A DNA stretch of 64,000 nucleotides from Cytophaga sp. FL35 (GCF_014349235.1 NZ_JACSOH010000001.1:1-64000); one strand, 5' to 3'. Numbered from the stretch's first letter, positions 8,705 to 18,520 are shown. Translations and numbers: made by a program. Notes: a model not told the origin generated them from the letters alone.

Positions 8705-8723
8705 TAAGACAGGTTATAGATTC

Positions 8724-8750
8724 GGGGACAAGTTGTACGCTGCTTGTCCC
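8724..8750 (+). terminator. Terminator after the DUF6515-like gene
   Basis: GGGACAAG (8725-8732) pairs with CTTGTCCC (8743-8750) around a 10-nt loop and is followed by TTTTATTT. The T-run overlaps the stop codon of the convergent lipoprotein gene. Confidence 0.8.
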
Positions 8751-8752
8751 TT

Positions 8753-9781
8753 TTATTTGAAAACCAATTTGGCTATTCTATTTTTTCCTGCCGCATAGGC
8801 TACAGAATCATTTAAAAACCGTAGGGTGTAAAATTCTTCATTGGAAAGTTTTTTCCAATGCTCCCCTTGATCGGATGTATAGCTGATACCGGTAAAACCT
8901 AGGGCCACCATCTCCGTACCGTCAGAATTAGGTACAAATTGCACACAGCTTTTATAAGGCGGCTCTTCTCCAATAGCAATTAGCTCCCAAGTTTTACCTC
9001 CATCAAATGTAATGGCCTTATTTGCTTGGTTGCCTTCTGGTTGGGTGTAATCTCCCCCAAAGGCAATGCCCAGTTTTTCATTATAAAAGTCCATGCTGTA
9101 AATTCCCTGAGTTGGCTCTTCAGCCGCTATGGGAGTAGTTTGAATGTTCCAAGTTTTACCCTTATCCGGAGAAAAATAAATTCTACCTGCCGTTGTAGCA
9201 ATCCAAGTGGTATCACCCCAAATAGCAATATTGGTATTACTGGCGGCAAATGCCCCTTCTCCCTCTATTCCCTTTGGTAGTAAATCACAACTTAATTTTT
9301 CCCAAGATTCTCCGCCATCCCTAGTAATGATTATACTTAAACAGCCATCTACACTATCGCCAATGGCAATTCCTTCCAAATCGTTCCAAAACTGCATTGC
9401 ATCATAAAATACCGACGCTCCCTCTTCCCTGTATGTCAATTCCATCTTTCCATTGCCACCTGTTTTGTACAACAAGGCCGGATTGGAAACGGAAAGCATA
9501 AAAAAATCGGTAGTTGTATGGGCTATTGCCCTAAACTCGGGTAAAAGACTATCTTCCTGCATCACATTGGTCCTCACTTTACCATTGCCTAAATCCACAG
9601 TTCCAAAAACACCTTTGTTTGCCGCAAAGGCCAAACTGTTACCCATAATTTCTATAGCCCTCACACTTATGGAATCTTGGTATAGGTTTGAAACTGTTAC
9701 GGATGAAAACGGAGTTCTCGTTTCCTTTTCAGAACAAGAAACCAGACATAAAAGCAAGATTATAACAAGACGTATTCTCAT
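8753..9781 (-). CDS. YCF48/BNR-repeat beta-propeller lipoprotein
   Basis: About 342 residues. The start (MRIRLVIILLLCLVSCSEKE) is chosen because it gives a lipoprotein signal with lipobox LVSC; the same frame continues upstream without any signal-like sequence. The mature part has repeated Asp-box-like strands such as TRDGGESWEKL, SPDKGKTWNI, TFDGGKTWELI and TSDQGEHWKKL, the hallmark of YCF48/sialidase-type propellers. The same fold occurs in photosystem assembly factors and sialidases. No catalytic sialidase arginine triad can be identified, so it is probably a binding or scaffold protein at the outer membrane. It is convergent with the DUF6515-like gene and divergent from the methyltransferase. 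Confidence 0.8.
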   Translation of the reverse strand: MRIRLVIILLLCLVSCSEKETRTPFSSVTVSNLYQDSISVRAIEIMGNSLAFAANKGVFGTVDLGNGKVRTNVMQEDSLLPEFRAIAHTTTDFFMLSVSNPALLYKTGGNGKMELTYREEGASVFYDAMQFWNDLEGIAIGDSVDGCLSIIITRDGGESWEKLSCDLLPKGIEGEGAFAASNTNIAIWGDTTWIATTAGRIYFSPDKGKTWNIQTTPIAAEEPTQGIYSMDFYNEKLGIAFGGDYTQPEGNQANKAITFDGGKTWELIAIGEEPPYKSCVQFVPNSDGTEMVALGFTGISYTSDQGEHWKKLSNEEFYTLRFLNDSVAYAAGKNRIAKLVFK

Positions 9782-9826
9782 GAACATAAAATTTCTCAAA
9801 AATACAGGGATTCCGCACGAATACAA

Positions 9827-9834
9827 TACCTTTG
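9827..9834 (+). promoter_or_regulatory. -7 promoter box of the RNA methyltransferase gene
   Basis: TACCTTTG matches TAnnTTTG, placed so that transcription would start about 20 bp before the ATG at 9861. No clear -33 TTG is seen. Confidence 0.45.
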
Positions 9835-9860
9835 CACCCATCTTTTTAGAACCGTACAAT

Positions 9861-11072
9861 ATGAGACTACACAGAAATCTTGTCTTCGCAGTAATCGATG
9901 CGCTTAACCTAATTTTCAATGAAGGGGAATATGCAGATAAAGTAGTACAGAAAGTACTAAAGTTCGACAAGCGTTGGGGATCAAGGGACCGTGGATTTAT
10001 AGCGGAAACCACTTATGAAATGGTCCGTTATAAAAGGTTGTACGCAGAGATTGCCGGTGTAAAAGCTCCCTACAACAGACCGGAACTCTTTAGAATGTGG
10101 GCTGTTTGGGCCGTTTTAAAAGGTATTACCTTGCCCGATTGGAAGCAAATAGAACCCACTCCGGAAAGGCGTATAAAAGGCAAGTTTGATGAGCTTTCAA
10201 AAATCAGGAAATTTAGGGAGGCCGTGCCGGACTGGATAGACGAGCTATGTGAAAAGGCCCTTGGAGATGAACTTTGGACCAAAGAAATAGCAGCCCTAAA
10301 TGAGCAAGCGGAAGTTATCCTAAGGACCAATACCTTAAAGATTACAAAGGAAAAACTGCGAAAGGAACTATTGAACGAAGGCGTTGTTGCAGAACCTATT
10401 AAGGGGTATCCCCTAGCTCTTAAACTACCGGAGCGAGCCAATGTATTTGTAACCGAATCCTTTAAAAAAGGCTATTTTGAGGTTCAGGATGCCTCTTCGC
10501 AATTGGTTTCTGAACTTTTGGATGTACAACCAGGACAACGTGTGGTAGACACCTGTGCCGGCGCCGGTGGAAAATCGTTACATTTGGCCTCTTTGATGGA
10601 AAACAAGGGGCAATTGATCTCCATGGATATTTACGTAAGTAAGTTAAAGGAATTGAAACGAAGGGCCCGTAGAAACGGCGCCCACAACATTGAAACCCGT
10701 GAGATAGATTCCACCAAGGTGATTAAAAAGCTTTATGGAAGCGCGGACCGGGTTTTGATAGATGCCCCTTGTACAGGCTTAGGAGTTATTAGAAGAAACC
10801 CGGACACCAAATGGAAACTACAGCCCGAGTTTTTGGATAAAATAGTAAAAACACAATCCGAAATTCTGGAAAGCTACAGTCGCATAGTAAAACCAAAAGG
10901 AAAGATGGTATATGCCACCTGTTCCATATTGCCACAAGAAAATGGCAATCAAGTACAGTCCTTTTTAAATTCAGAGGCGGGCAAAGACTTTAAATTGAAT
11001 CAAGAAAAGAATATTTTCGCTTCTAAAAGTGGTTTTGACGGGTTTTATATGGCCCTATTGGAAAAAAACTAG
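9861..11072 (+). CDS. RsmB/NOP-family RNA (cytosine-5) methyltransferase
   Basis: A 403-residue protein. The ATG at 9861 (MRLHRNLVFAVIDALNLIF) is preferred over upstream starts in the same frame, which would run through the divergent lipoprotein gene. The N-terminal helical domain resembles the NusB-like/RsmB region. The class I methyltransferase domain has VVDTCAGAGGKSLHLASL near residue 232 and DAPCTGLGVIRRNPDTKW near 300 with the motif IV cysteine. The second catalytic cysteine is in YATCSILPQENGNQV near 350. Together these define m5C methyltransferases acting on rRNA or tRNA; the exact target is not known. Its start is 79 bp from the start of the lipoprotein gene on the other strand. Confidence 0.92.
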   Translation: MRLHRNLVFAVIDALNLIFNEGEYADKVVQKVLKFDKRWGSRDRGFIAETTYEMVRYKRLYAEIAGVKAPYNRPELFRMWAVWAVLKGITLPDWKQIEPTPERRIKGKFDELSKIRKFREAVPDWIDELCEKALGDELWTKEIAALNEQAEVILRTNTLKITKEKLRKELLNEGVVAEPIKGYPLALKLPERANVFVTESFKKGYFEVQDASSQLVSELLDVQPGQRVVDTCAGAGGKSLHLASLMENKGQLISMDIYVSKLKELKRRARRNGAHNIETREIDSTKVIKKLYGSADRVLIDAPCTGLGVIRRNPDTKWKLQPEFLDKIVKTQSEILESYSRIVKPKGKMVYATCSILPQENGNQVQSFLNSEAGKDFKLNQEKNIFASKSGFDGFYMALLEKN

Positions 11073-11470
11073 TATTTAGGTTTTTGGTTTCGGCTTTTTT
11101 TGGGGCGATTGGCTTCTAGTTAGTCGTTTATATGTTGAGCCTTGAGAAATTTAGGCGTTAAAGACCGCCTCCCTTCCTTTTGTAACCATCGGTTATCGGC
11201 CTGAAAATAGTGCTTACAATTCCTACAAATTAGCTATCTTCATCCAAGAAAACCCAACTAGGTATTTTGTCTTCAGCACCCAAGATATCATGGGTTATGG
11301 CGGACATTCAATATTATGGATTCTTGTTGCGTATAACAAATAAGCGTACAAAGCCGCCTGCCCAAAGTAATCAACAATAAAGGGCTTATTCTGTTAATTA
11401 TTCTCTGCGCTAGATTTGATGAAAAGCTGTAAATTTGTGCTTTTCAAAAACCTATCAATCTAGATAATCA
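11073..11470. other. 398-bp intergenic region before purL
   Basis: No convincing open reading frame, tRNA or strong hairpin was found in this stretch. Near its end two boxes match the -7 consensus, TAGATTTG (11411-11418) and TAAATTTG (11430-11437). A T-rich run (CTTTTTTTGG) just after the methyltransferase stop could help termination but has no good stem. The length is unusual for this gene-dense window. Confidence 0.5.
11411..11437 (+). promoter_or_regulatory. Tandem -7 boxes upstream of purL
   Basis: Two sequences matching TAnnTTTG occur 19 bp apart, TAGATTTG at 11411 and TAAATTTG at 11430. The second would start transcription about 30 bp before the purL ATG. Neither has an ideal -33 element, so which one is used is uncertain. 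Confidence 0.5.
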
Positions 11471-14400
11471 ATGGTTCTTTTTTTCGGTGATTCCAGTACC
11501 AAGATTTTTGCTGTTCAGACTTCCAGCGAACTCAATCAAGAAGACATAAACAAATTAGTTTGGTTGTTTGGCAACCAACCCCTTATACAAACGGCGTCTG
11601 TAGACGCCTTTTTTGTTGGCCCTAGGGCTGCCATGATTACCCCATGGAGTACCAATGCCACGGAAATTACCCAAAATATGGGTATTAATGGTGTTATCCG
11701 TATTGAGGAATTTCAAGCAGTAGCAGAAGACTTTAGTGACTTTGACCCCATGCTGTCACAAAAATACAATGAGTTGGGTCAAGAAATTTACACTATTAAT
11801 GTTACACCAGAACCCATTTTAGAGATTGAGGACATTGCCGCCTACAATGACCAAGAAGGTTTGGCGCTTAGCGATGAAGAGGTAGCCTACCTAAACGATC
11901 TTTCACAGAAAATGGGAAGGAAACTAACGGATTCCGAAGTTTTTGGTTTTAGTCAGGTAAATTCCGAGCATTGCAGGCACAAAATTTTTAATGGAACTTT
12001 TATTGTTGATGGAGAAGAAATGCCTTCTTCTCTATTTAAACTGATCAAGAAAACATCACAGGAAAACCCTAATGATATTGTATCGGCTTATAAGGACAAT
12101 GTGGCCTTCTTAAAAGGGCCTAAAGCCACTCAGTTTGCTCCTAAAACAGCAGATAAGCCTGATTTTTACGAAGAAAAAGAGTTCGAATCGGTTATTTCCT
12201 TAAAGGCCGAAACCCATAACTTCCCCACTACCGTAGAACCTTTTAACGGAGCTGCAACCGGTTCTGGAGGAGAAATCAGGGACCGTCTTGCCGGCGGAAA
12301 AGGCTCTCTTCCACTGGCAGGTACCGCCGTTTATATGACTGCTTATTCCCGTTTGGAAAAAGAACGTCCGTGGGAACAAGCCATGCCGGAACGTGACTGG
12401 TTGTACCAAACCCCAATGGACATACTTATTAAGGCATCCAACGGTGCATCGGACTTTGGAAACAAATTTGGGCAACCTTTAATCGCTGGATCCGTTCTTA
12501 CTTTTGAGCATGATGAGCATACGGACCCAACGGTGGAAAAAGCCAGAAAATTGGGGTATGATAAGGTAATTATGCAAGCCGGTGGAATTGGGTATGGAAA
12601 AACGGAGCAGGCTATTAAGGACCAACCCAAAGAAGGGGACAAAATTGTTATTCTTGGAGGGGACAACTACCGCATTGGAATGGGCGGAGCAGCCGTTTCC
12701 AGTGCCGATACGGGAGAATTTAGCTCTGCCATAGAATTAAACGCCGTACAACGTTCCAATCCGGAAATGCAAAAAAGAGCCGCCAATGCTATTCGCGGCA
12801 TGGTTGAAAGCGATAAAAACCCCATTGTTTCCATTCATGACCATGGTGCAGGTGGCCACCTCAACTGCTTGTCCGAATTGGTTGAGGAAACCGGCGGAAA
12901 AATAGATTTGGATAAATTACCGGTTGGGGACCCTACCCTATCCGCCAAAGAAATTATTGGCAACGAATCTCAAGAACGTATGGGATTGGTTATCGGCCAA
13001 AAAGATGCAGATTTACTTCAACGAATCGCGGAAAGAGAACGCTCACCTATGTACGAAGTAGGTGATGTTACAGGTGACGACCGTTTTACTTTTGAATCCA
13101 ACACCACAGGTGAAAAGCCTATGGACGTAAACCTTTCCGATATTTTTGGAAGCTCTCCAAAAACCACCATGGAAGATACTACCGTTAACCGCAGCTATGC
13201 GGAGCCCACCTATTCCTTAGAGTTTTTTCATGATTACCTGGACCAAGTGCTTCAGTTAGAAGCTGTCGCCTGTAAAGACTGGTTAACAAATAAGGTAGAC
13301 CGTTGTGTAGGTGGGCGTGTAGCCAAACAGCAATGTGCCGGTCCTTTACAGCTACCTTTAAACAATGTGGCCGTTATGGCCTTGGATTTTAAGGGAAAGG
13401 AAGGGATTGCCACCAGTATTGGCCACTCCCCTATTTCTGGGCTAATTGATCCCGTAGCGGGAAGTAAAAACAGTATTGCCGAATCATTGACCAACATCAT
13501 CTGGGCGCCGCTTAGAGAAGGATTAACCTCTGTTTCCCTTTCTGCCAACTGGATGTGGCCCTGTAAAAACGAAGGCGAGGATGCCCGTTTGTATAAAGCG
13601 GTCAAGGCCGTTTCGGATTTTGCCATTGAATTGGGAATCAATGTTCCAACGGGTAAGGATTCGCTATCCATGAAGCAGAAATACAAAGACGGGGATGTTA
13701 TTTCTCCGGGAACCGTAATTATTTCAGCAGCCGGACATTGCAATGATATCAACAAGGTGGTAGAACCTGTCCTACAAAAGGATGGCGGTGCCATTTATTA
13801 CATCAATTTATCCCAAGACGCCTATAAATTGGGAGGTTCCTCTTTTGCACAGGTTAAAAACACGATTGGAAACCAAGCCCCTAGCATTGCGGATGCGGCC
13901 TATTTTAAAAAGGTCTTCAACGCCATACAACAATTGATTAGGGACGGAAAAATTATTGCCGGTCATGATGTGGCTTCCGGGGGACTTATCACCACTTTAT
14001 TGGAAATGTGCTTTGCCGATACCGATTTAGGAGCGCAAGTTGATCTAACAGACTTGGGGGAACAGGATTCCATAAAATTATTGTTTTCGGAAAATGCGAG
14101 TATCGTTTTTCAGGCCGAAGATGATAGTGTAGAAGCTTACTTGAAAGATTTGGACATTCAGGTACAAAAAATTGGACAGGTAGTTTCCGAAGGTACCTTG
14201 ACCATCCGAAACAACGGTATGGAAATGGGCCTAAATGTTTCATCTTTAAGGGATACGTGGTACAAAACCTCCTACCTTTTGGATCAACAACAAACCGCCA
14301 ACGGTCTGGCCCTAGAACGTTTTGACAACTATAAAATTCAGCCTTTATCCTACAAATTTCCGGTAGATACCAGCATTGACCTGGAAAACTACGTTCCCTT

Positions 14401-15166
14401 TACCGGCAAAAGACCGAAGGCTGCTATCCTAAGGGAAAAAGGCAGTAATTCGGAAAGAGAAATGGCTAATGCCATGTACCTAGCCGGTTTTGATGTGAAG
14501 GATGTACATATGACCGATTTAATATCCGGTAGGGAAACTTTAGAGGATATTCAGTTTATCGGAGCTGTTGGCGGATTCTCAAATTCTGACGTTTTAGGCA
14601 GCGCCAAAGGGTGGGCCGGGGCAATCAAATACAACGAAAAGGCCAATACGGCCATAAAGAAATTCTTTGAAAGACCAGATACGCTGTCCATTGGCATCTG
14701 TAATGGTTGCCAATTGTTCATGGAGCTGGACCTTATCAATCCAGAACATGAAAAACACGGTAGAATGACTTATAACGAGAGCCATAAACACGAAAGCAGC
14801 TTTACATCGGTAAAAATTCAAGAGAATAATTCCGTAATGCTTACCAGCTTGGCAGGTACTACTTTAGGAGTATGGATTTCTCATGGAGAGGGTAAATTTA
14901 GCCTTCCACAGTCTGAAAATCAATACGCCATTGTAGCTAAATACGGCTATGAAGGCTATCCCTCCAATCCTAATGGAAGCGATTTTAATACCGCCATGCT
15001 CTGTGATAAAACGGGTAGGCACTTGGTAACCATGCCACATATTGAACGTTCTATCTTCCCTTGGAACTGGGCGCATTATTCCAGACATAGAAACGATAAG
15101 GTAAGTCCTTGGCTAGAAGCTTTTGTGAATGCCAGAAAATGGGTAGATATGCAAAATAAGAAGTAA
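11471..15166 (+). CDS. purL: Phosphoribosylformylglycinamidine synthase, single-chain
   Basis: A 1231-residue enzyme of de novo purine synthesis that converts FGAR, ATP and glutamine to FGAM. It is the large single-chain form. An N-terminal PurS-like domain is followed by the linker region FGFSQVNSEHCRHKIFNG (near 158), two AIR-synthase-like halves (for example KAETHNFPT near 246 and HDHGAGGHLNCLSELVEETG near 456), and a C-terminal class I glutaminase domain. The glutaminase nucleophile lies in GICNGCQLFM near residue 1078, and its histidine/glutamate pair is in WAHYSRH close to the end. All expected parts are present and full length. It is followed after 3 bp by a GNAT gene. Confidence 0.97.
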   Translation: MVLFFGDSSTKIFAVQTSSELNQEDINKLVWLFGNQPLIQTASVDAFFVGPRAAMITPWSTNATEITQNMGINGVIRIEEFQAVAEDFSDFDPMLSQKYNELGQEIYTINVTPEPILEIEDIAAYNDQEGLALSDEEVAYLNDLSQKMGRKLTDSEVFGFSQVNSEHCRHKIFNGTFIVDGEEMPSSLFKLIKKTSQENPNDIVSAYKDNVAFLKGPKATQFAPKTADKPDFYEEKEFESVISLKAETHNFPTTVEPFNGAATGSGGEIRDRLAGGKGSLPLAGTAVYMTAYSRLEKERPWEQAMPERDWLYQTPMDILIKASNGASDFGNKFGQPLIAGSVLTFEHDEHTDPTVEKARKLGYDKVIMQAGGIGYGKTEQAIKDQPKEGDKIVILGGDNYRIGMGGAAVSSADTGEFSSAIELNAVQRSNPEMQKRAANAIRGMVESDKNPIVSIHDHGAGGHLNCLSELVEETGGKIDLDKLPVGDPTLSAKEIIGNESQERMGLVIGQKDADLLQRIAERERSPMYEVGDVTGDDRFTFESNTTGEKPMDVNLSDIFGSSPKTTMEDTTVNRSYAEPTYSLEFFHDYLDQVLQLEAVACKDWLTNKVDRCVGGRVAKQQCAGPLQLPLNNVAVMALDFKGKEGIATSIGHSPISGLIDPVAGSKNSIAESLTNIIWAPLREGLTSVSLSANWMWPCKNEGEDARLYKAVKAVSDFAIELGINVPTGKDSLSMKQKYKDGDVISPGTVIISAAGHCNDINKVVEPVLQKDGGAIYYINLSQDAYKLGGSSFAQVKNTIGNQAPSIADAAYFKKVFNAIQQLIRDGKIIAGHDVASGGLITTLLEMCFADTDLGAQVDLTDLGEQDSIKLLFSENASIVFQAEDDSVEAYLKDLDIQVQKIGQVVSEGTLTIRNNGMEMGLNVSSLRDTWYKTSYLLDQQQTANGLALERFDNYKIQPLSYKFPVDTSIDLENYVPFTGKRPKAAILREKGSNSEREMANAMYLAGFDVKDVHMTDLISGRETLEDIQFIGAVGGFSNSDVLGSAKGWAGAIKYNEKANTAIKKFFERPDTLSIGICNGCQLFMELDLINPEHEKHGRMTYNESHKHESSFTSVKIQENNSVMLTSLAGTTLGVWISHGEGKFSLPQSENQYAIVAKYGYEGYPSNPNGSDFNTAMLCDKTGRHLVTMPHIERSIFPWNWAHYSRHRNDKVSPWLEAFVNARKWVDMQNKK

Positions 15167-15169
15167 GAA

Positions 15170-15625
15170 GTGTTTAAAATTAGGCGTGCCACCCGAAAAG
15201 ATGTACCTGAAATTATAGCTCTTTTAGCCAATGACAAGCTAGGGGAATTACGGGAAGATTTTAGGGACCCGCTACCCGAAGCCTATTATACTGCTTTTGA
15301 AAAGATACAGACAGATGCCAATCAGCATCTAATGGTTTTGGAGGATGTAAACGGTTCCGTCATTGGAACACTGCAATTAAGCTTTATACAATATTTGACT
15401 TATCAAGGTGGTATAAGGTCGCAAATTGAAGCTGTTAGGGTACATCCCGATCACCGTGGAAAAGGATTAGGAAGAAAACTTTTTGAATGGGCCATTGGGT
15501 TTGCTGAAAAAAATGGGGCCCACTTAATACAACTTACCACAGATAAAAAAAGACCTGAGGCATTGGCGTTCTATAAAGAATTAGGTTTTACTGCAAGTCA
15601 TGAGGGAATGAAACTGCATTTTTAA
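15170..15625 (+). CDS. GNAT family N-acetyltransferase
   Basis: A 151-residue protein starting at GTG, three bases after the purL stop, so it is probably cotranscribed with purL. It has the GNAT fold: IRRATRKDVPEIIALL at the start, the beta-4/5 region VIGTLQLSFIQYLTYQGG and the acetyl-CoA loop VRVHPDHRGKGLGRKLFEW near 89-107. AFYKELGFTASHEGMKLHF at the end is typical of this family. It transfers an acetyl group from acetyl-CoA to an unknown amine. The purL proximity need not imply a purine role. Confidence 0.9.
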   Translation: MFKIRRATRKDVPEIIALLANDKLGELREDFRDPLPEAYYTAFEKIQTDANQHLMVLEDVNGSVIGTLQLSFIQYLTYQGGIRSQIEAVRVHPDHRGKGLGRKLFEWAIGFAEKNGAHLIQLTTDKKRPEALAFYKELGFTASHEGMKLHF

Positions 15626-15676
15626 TGCCCCAAATACAGTTCCATTCCCTATGCTTTGCATGGGTGTGGGCCCAAT

Positions 15677-18277
15677 TTACTTGATCATAATCTTATTGCT
15701 CCAAATCCTATCATTGGAACTACTAAGCTTATAAAGGTACAGTCCAGGGGAAAGGCTATTCTTTTTTATTGTTATTCTATTTTGGCCTTTTTGGGTATCG
15801 CCTGTTTGGTCACATTGAGACATCTTCTTGCCCGTAAGGTCAAATATTTCTAACGTATAGGTGCCGGCGTTATCCTCAAAGAAATAAAGGCTTGCTTCTT
15901 CTTTCACGGGATTTGGATATAGTAAGGACTCATTAGTGTCTTCCAGTACAAAAAGAGTTTCTTTTTCCTTATTATTAAAGGTGACATTAGAAAGCTCCAT
16001 TTCCTTATTTTCTTCAACGCCATTTTTTGCCACCAAATTGAAGTTGATTACTTTGATATTTGAAAAATCAGTACTTCCAGAATCCCCGCTAAAGTCTGCT
16101 GCCGCTAATAAATAATTTTCAGTTTCGGAAGTCAACGCTACCTCGGTCTCAAAGACTTGACCATTGCCTTTAGTAATCTTGATCTCCAAGGTGCCCGTTC
16201 CTTGTGCATCAAATGAAAGTTTGGAATAATTAGAAAGATCAACCGCTGCAAATCTTGGGCTTAGAGCCCTGTATACTCCAATATAACTTGAGGTCTTGCC
16301 ACTCAAGGAGATATTTCTTTCTATCGGATAGCCATCTTCCATATAGGGATCGGCACTTTCTTTCACTTCGTAATTACTTACAGTAGTACCTATAGCCGAA
16401 GCATCTAGACCCCAGGGAGCATCCGCTACGAACAAATCATCCGGAGTACCTCCTTTAACGTTGCTTATCCTAAATCCAAAATCAAAAATATTACCCGTTT
16501 TCAAAGAGACGGAATCCAAATAACCCTCAATAGGTGTTGCAAAAGACATATTCTCCGTACCCATAGTTTCGGTCCTCTTGATTCCACCTTCCAAGTCTAT
16601 TCCTCCTGCTCTATTGTTATTCACCAAACTTAAAATAACTTCACCTTTGGCATATTTTGCAGATTTTACGAAAACGGGAGGTGGTGTTGAACCTTTGTAA
16701 TCAATTATGGCCGCATTGGCTTCCAATAGATTGAGGATTTCATCGGCCAACGCCAATAGGTCGTCCACGGTATTGGACCAGATTTGAAAGTTATAATATG
16801 CGGTATCGCTCGGGTACATATCGATATTCCAATGGGATTCAATTACAAATTCATTATCCCCATTCAACCTAGCAGAAAAAGACAAAGCAAATTCTGTATT
16901 TCCATCAGGCTGTTTTATGATAGATTTTATGAAATCTTTTTCCCTTAATTGAATATTGGAAACAGAAAGTAGTTGAGCTCCTAAGAAACGGTCACAAATA
17001 AACTTACTATGTTCGTATACCTTATTCTCGGTCTTAATGACCATTAGCGCTCCAATATTATTTGTATCTTTTAAATAATCTACTGAATAGATATCCGAGG
17101 CATTGGTAAGATCCAATAAATCTGCGGGGGAGGATTCTATGGTACTGGTTTCGCCAATGATGTCCAAGGGAACCAAATCAGCAAGAGGAATGGCATCAGC
17201 ACTATTTTTCCCGCTTTTCCCATATAACGCGCCTTTCTTTAAAACCTTGGCACTTAACTTATCGAATTTATAGTTTGTGGATGCCCTGTTGTAATTTCTT
17301 TGATTAATTAAAGACGATAATCTATCGTTACTTTCTAAACCACCATCATTGGCACCAGAAGTAAGTGTTATTTCTGGACAGGCGGCAATACCTGAACAAG
17401 CGGGATCATCACAATCGGTCAATCCGTCCCCATCATCATCCAATCCATTCAAACAATCTTCTTGAGGTACAGGAGCGGTTGGACACCTTGCACCATCGTT
17501 TAAGGATGAAGCCGGTCCAAAAGCAAAAATGTTGGATTGAATTATTCCATCTACCAATATGTTATGAACCGCATTTATTTTATATACAGAACCTGTTTGA
17601 TTTGCGGAAATATAGAAATTACCATCAACATCAAAATATACTGCTCCAAATGTATAATTCAATCCTGATAATATGGGTACTATTCCCAAAGGCTGAACCA
17701 AACCTGTTTCGGCATTGATACGATAAAGAATATTTGTTTTCTTTTCAACCGTATAAAGCATCCCGTCAACAGCATTAAAAGCCCAATCATGAATATTTAT
17801 ATTCTGACTTAAGGTAGTGGCGCCCACATACTCCAAATAATTATTGGATTCAGGATTTAAATCCACCGAATAAAAGGTTGAGGAACCCGATCTAAAGTAA
17901 TAGATTCCATCAATGGAAATATCTCCCACATACTTATTATTACTGTCCGGTAATTCGGGTATGTTGTAAATATCCGTTGTGAAATTTTTACCAATTCTTA
18001 CAATGGATTTGCTTGGAGAAGAAAGATATCCCCAGATATAGCCATCAGCAGAATTATAAGCCGCTGCATTAATATTTCCGGAGGTTACATTTTCTGCAAC
18101 CATATACGCACTACCGGAGGCCAAATCTACTGCATAGATGTCGTTGTACTGGAACAAGTAGGCATTGTAATCACATTGGAAAGGTTCTGATTGTGCCTGC
18201 AAACCAAACATTGTAACTATTAAAATTACAAAGGCAAGGGTGCACGACCGTGTTTTAAGTAGGTAAAGGTTCTTCAT
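15677..18277 (-). CDS. Large secreted protein with N-terminal propeller and T9SS sorting tail
   Basis: About 866 residues from MKNLYLLKTRSC; an in-frame ATG three codons earlier is possible. A signal peptide ends near LQAQ. Residues about 30-265 form a beta-propeller-like region (YNSADGYIWGYLS, AFNAVDGMLYTVE). An Asp-rich calcium-binding stretch with DDDGDGLTDCDD follows near 279-298, then a long unassigned region and a carbohydrate-binding-like beta domain near 640-770. The last 80 residues (LYPNPVKEEASLYF to YLYKLSS...IWSNKIMIK) are a type A T9SS C-terminal domain. So the protein is exported and placed on the surface or released by the type IX system. No catalytic motif is visible. Its upstream region is shared with fadD. 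Confidence 0.85.
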   Translation of the reverse strand: MKNLYLLKTRSCTLAFVILIVTMFGLQAQSEPFQCDYNAYLFQYNDIYAVDLASGSAYMVAENVTSGNINAAAYNSADGYIWGYLSSPSKSIVRIGKNFTTDIYNIPELPDSNNKYVGDISIDGIYYFRSGSSTFYSVDLNPESNNYLEYVGATTLSQNINIHDWAFNAVDGMLYTVEKKTNILYRINAETGLVQPLGIVPILSGLNYTFGAVYFDVDGNFYISANQTGSVYKINAVHNILVDGIIQSNIFAFGPASSLNDGARCPTAPVPQEDCLNGLDDDGDGLTDCDDPACSGIAACPEITLTSGANDGGLESNDRLSSLINQRNYNRASTNYKFDKLSAKVLKKGALYGKSGKNSADAIPLADLVPLDIIGETSTIESSPADLLDLTNASDIYSVDYLKDTNNIGALMVIKTENKVYEHSKFICDRFLGAQLLSVSNIQLREKDFIKSIIKQPDGNTEFALSFSARLNGDNEFVIESHWNIDMYPSDTAYYNFQIWSNTVDDLLALADEILNLLEANAAIIDYKGSTPPPVFVKSAKYAKGEVILSLVNNNRAGGIDLEGGIKRTETMGTENMSFATPIEGYLDSVSLKTGNIFDFGFRISNVKGGTPDDLFVADAPWGLDASAIGTTVSNYEVKESADPYMEDGYPIERNISLSGKTSSYIGVYRALSPRFAAVDLSNYSKLSFDAQGTGTLEIKITKGNGQVFETEVALTSETENYLLAAADFSGDSGSTDFSNIKVINFNLVAKNGVEENKEMELSNVTFNNKEKETLFVLEDTNESLLYPNPVKEEASLYFFEDNAGTYTLEIFDLTGKKMSQCDQTGDTQKGQNRITIKKNSLSPGLYLYKLSSSNDRIWSNKIMIK

Positions 18278-18452
18278 AATTATCATTTTATGAAGTACGA
18301 AATTACTCTTATTTTATATGTATTTTCCTACTTTGTTGTGAAATGAATATTTTTGTAGGTGAATGCCAACTATCTATGGATAAGTGGTTTTCAACGAGTA
18401 ATGGAATTTCACCAACACCTTAAATATGAATTATTCATTATAATTGCATCTT

Positions 18453-18502
18453 TGTTGCAAATATCATTTTAAAATACCGTTCGCTTTTCATAATTTGCAA
18501 CA
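18453..18502. promoter_or_regulatory. Inverted repeat of TTGCAA-containing sites before fadD
   Basis: TGTTGCAAAT (18453-18462) and ATTTGCAACA (18493-18502) are perfect 10-bp inverted arms whose centres are exactly 40 bp apart. Each arm holds a self-palindromic TTGCAA. They lie 19-68 bp before the ligase ATG, in the divergent gap shared with the T9SS protein, as expected for a pair of repressor or activator sites. Confidence 0.45.
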
Positions 18503-18520
18503 GCTTAACTCAAGCCTACT

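Noticed and set aside
9453-9860. N-terminal extension of the RNA methyltransferase frame
   Set aside because: It overlaps the divergent YCF48-like lipoprotein gene and its sequence is unlike methyltransferases; the ATG at 9861 fits the family.
13252-13794. 180-codon frame antisense to purL
   Set aside because: It is wholly within purL, whose motifs are intact; no signal or domain is seen in the antisense product.
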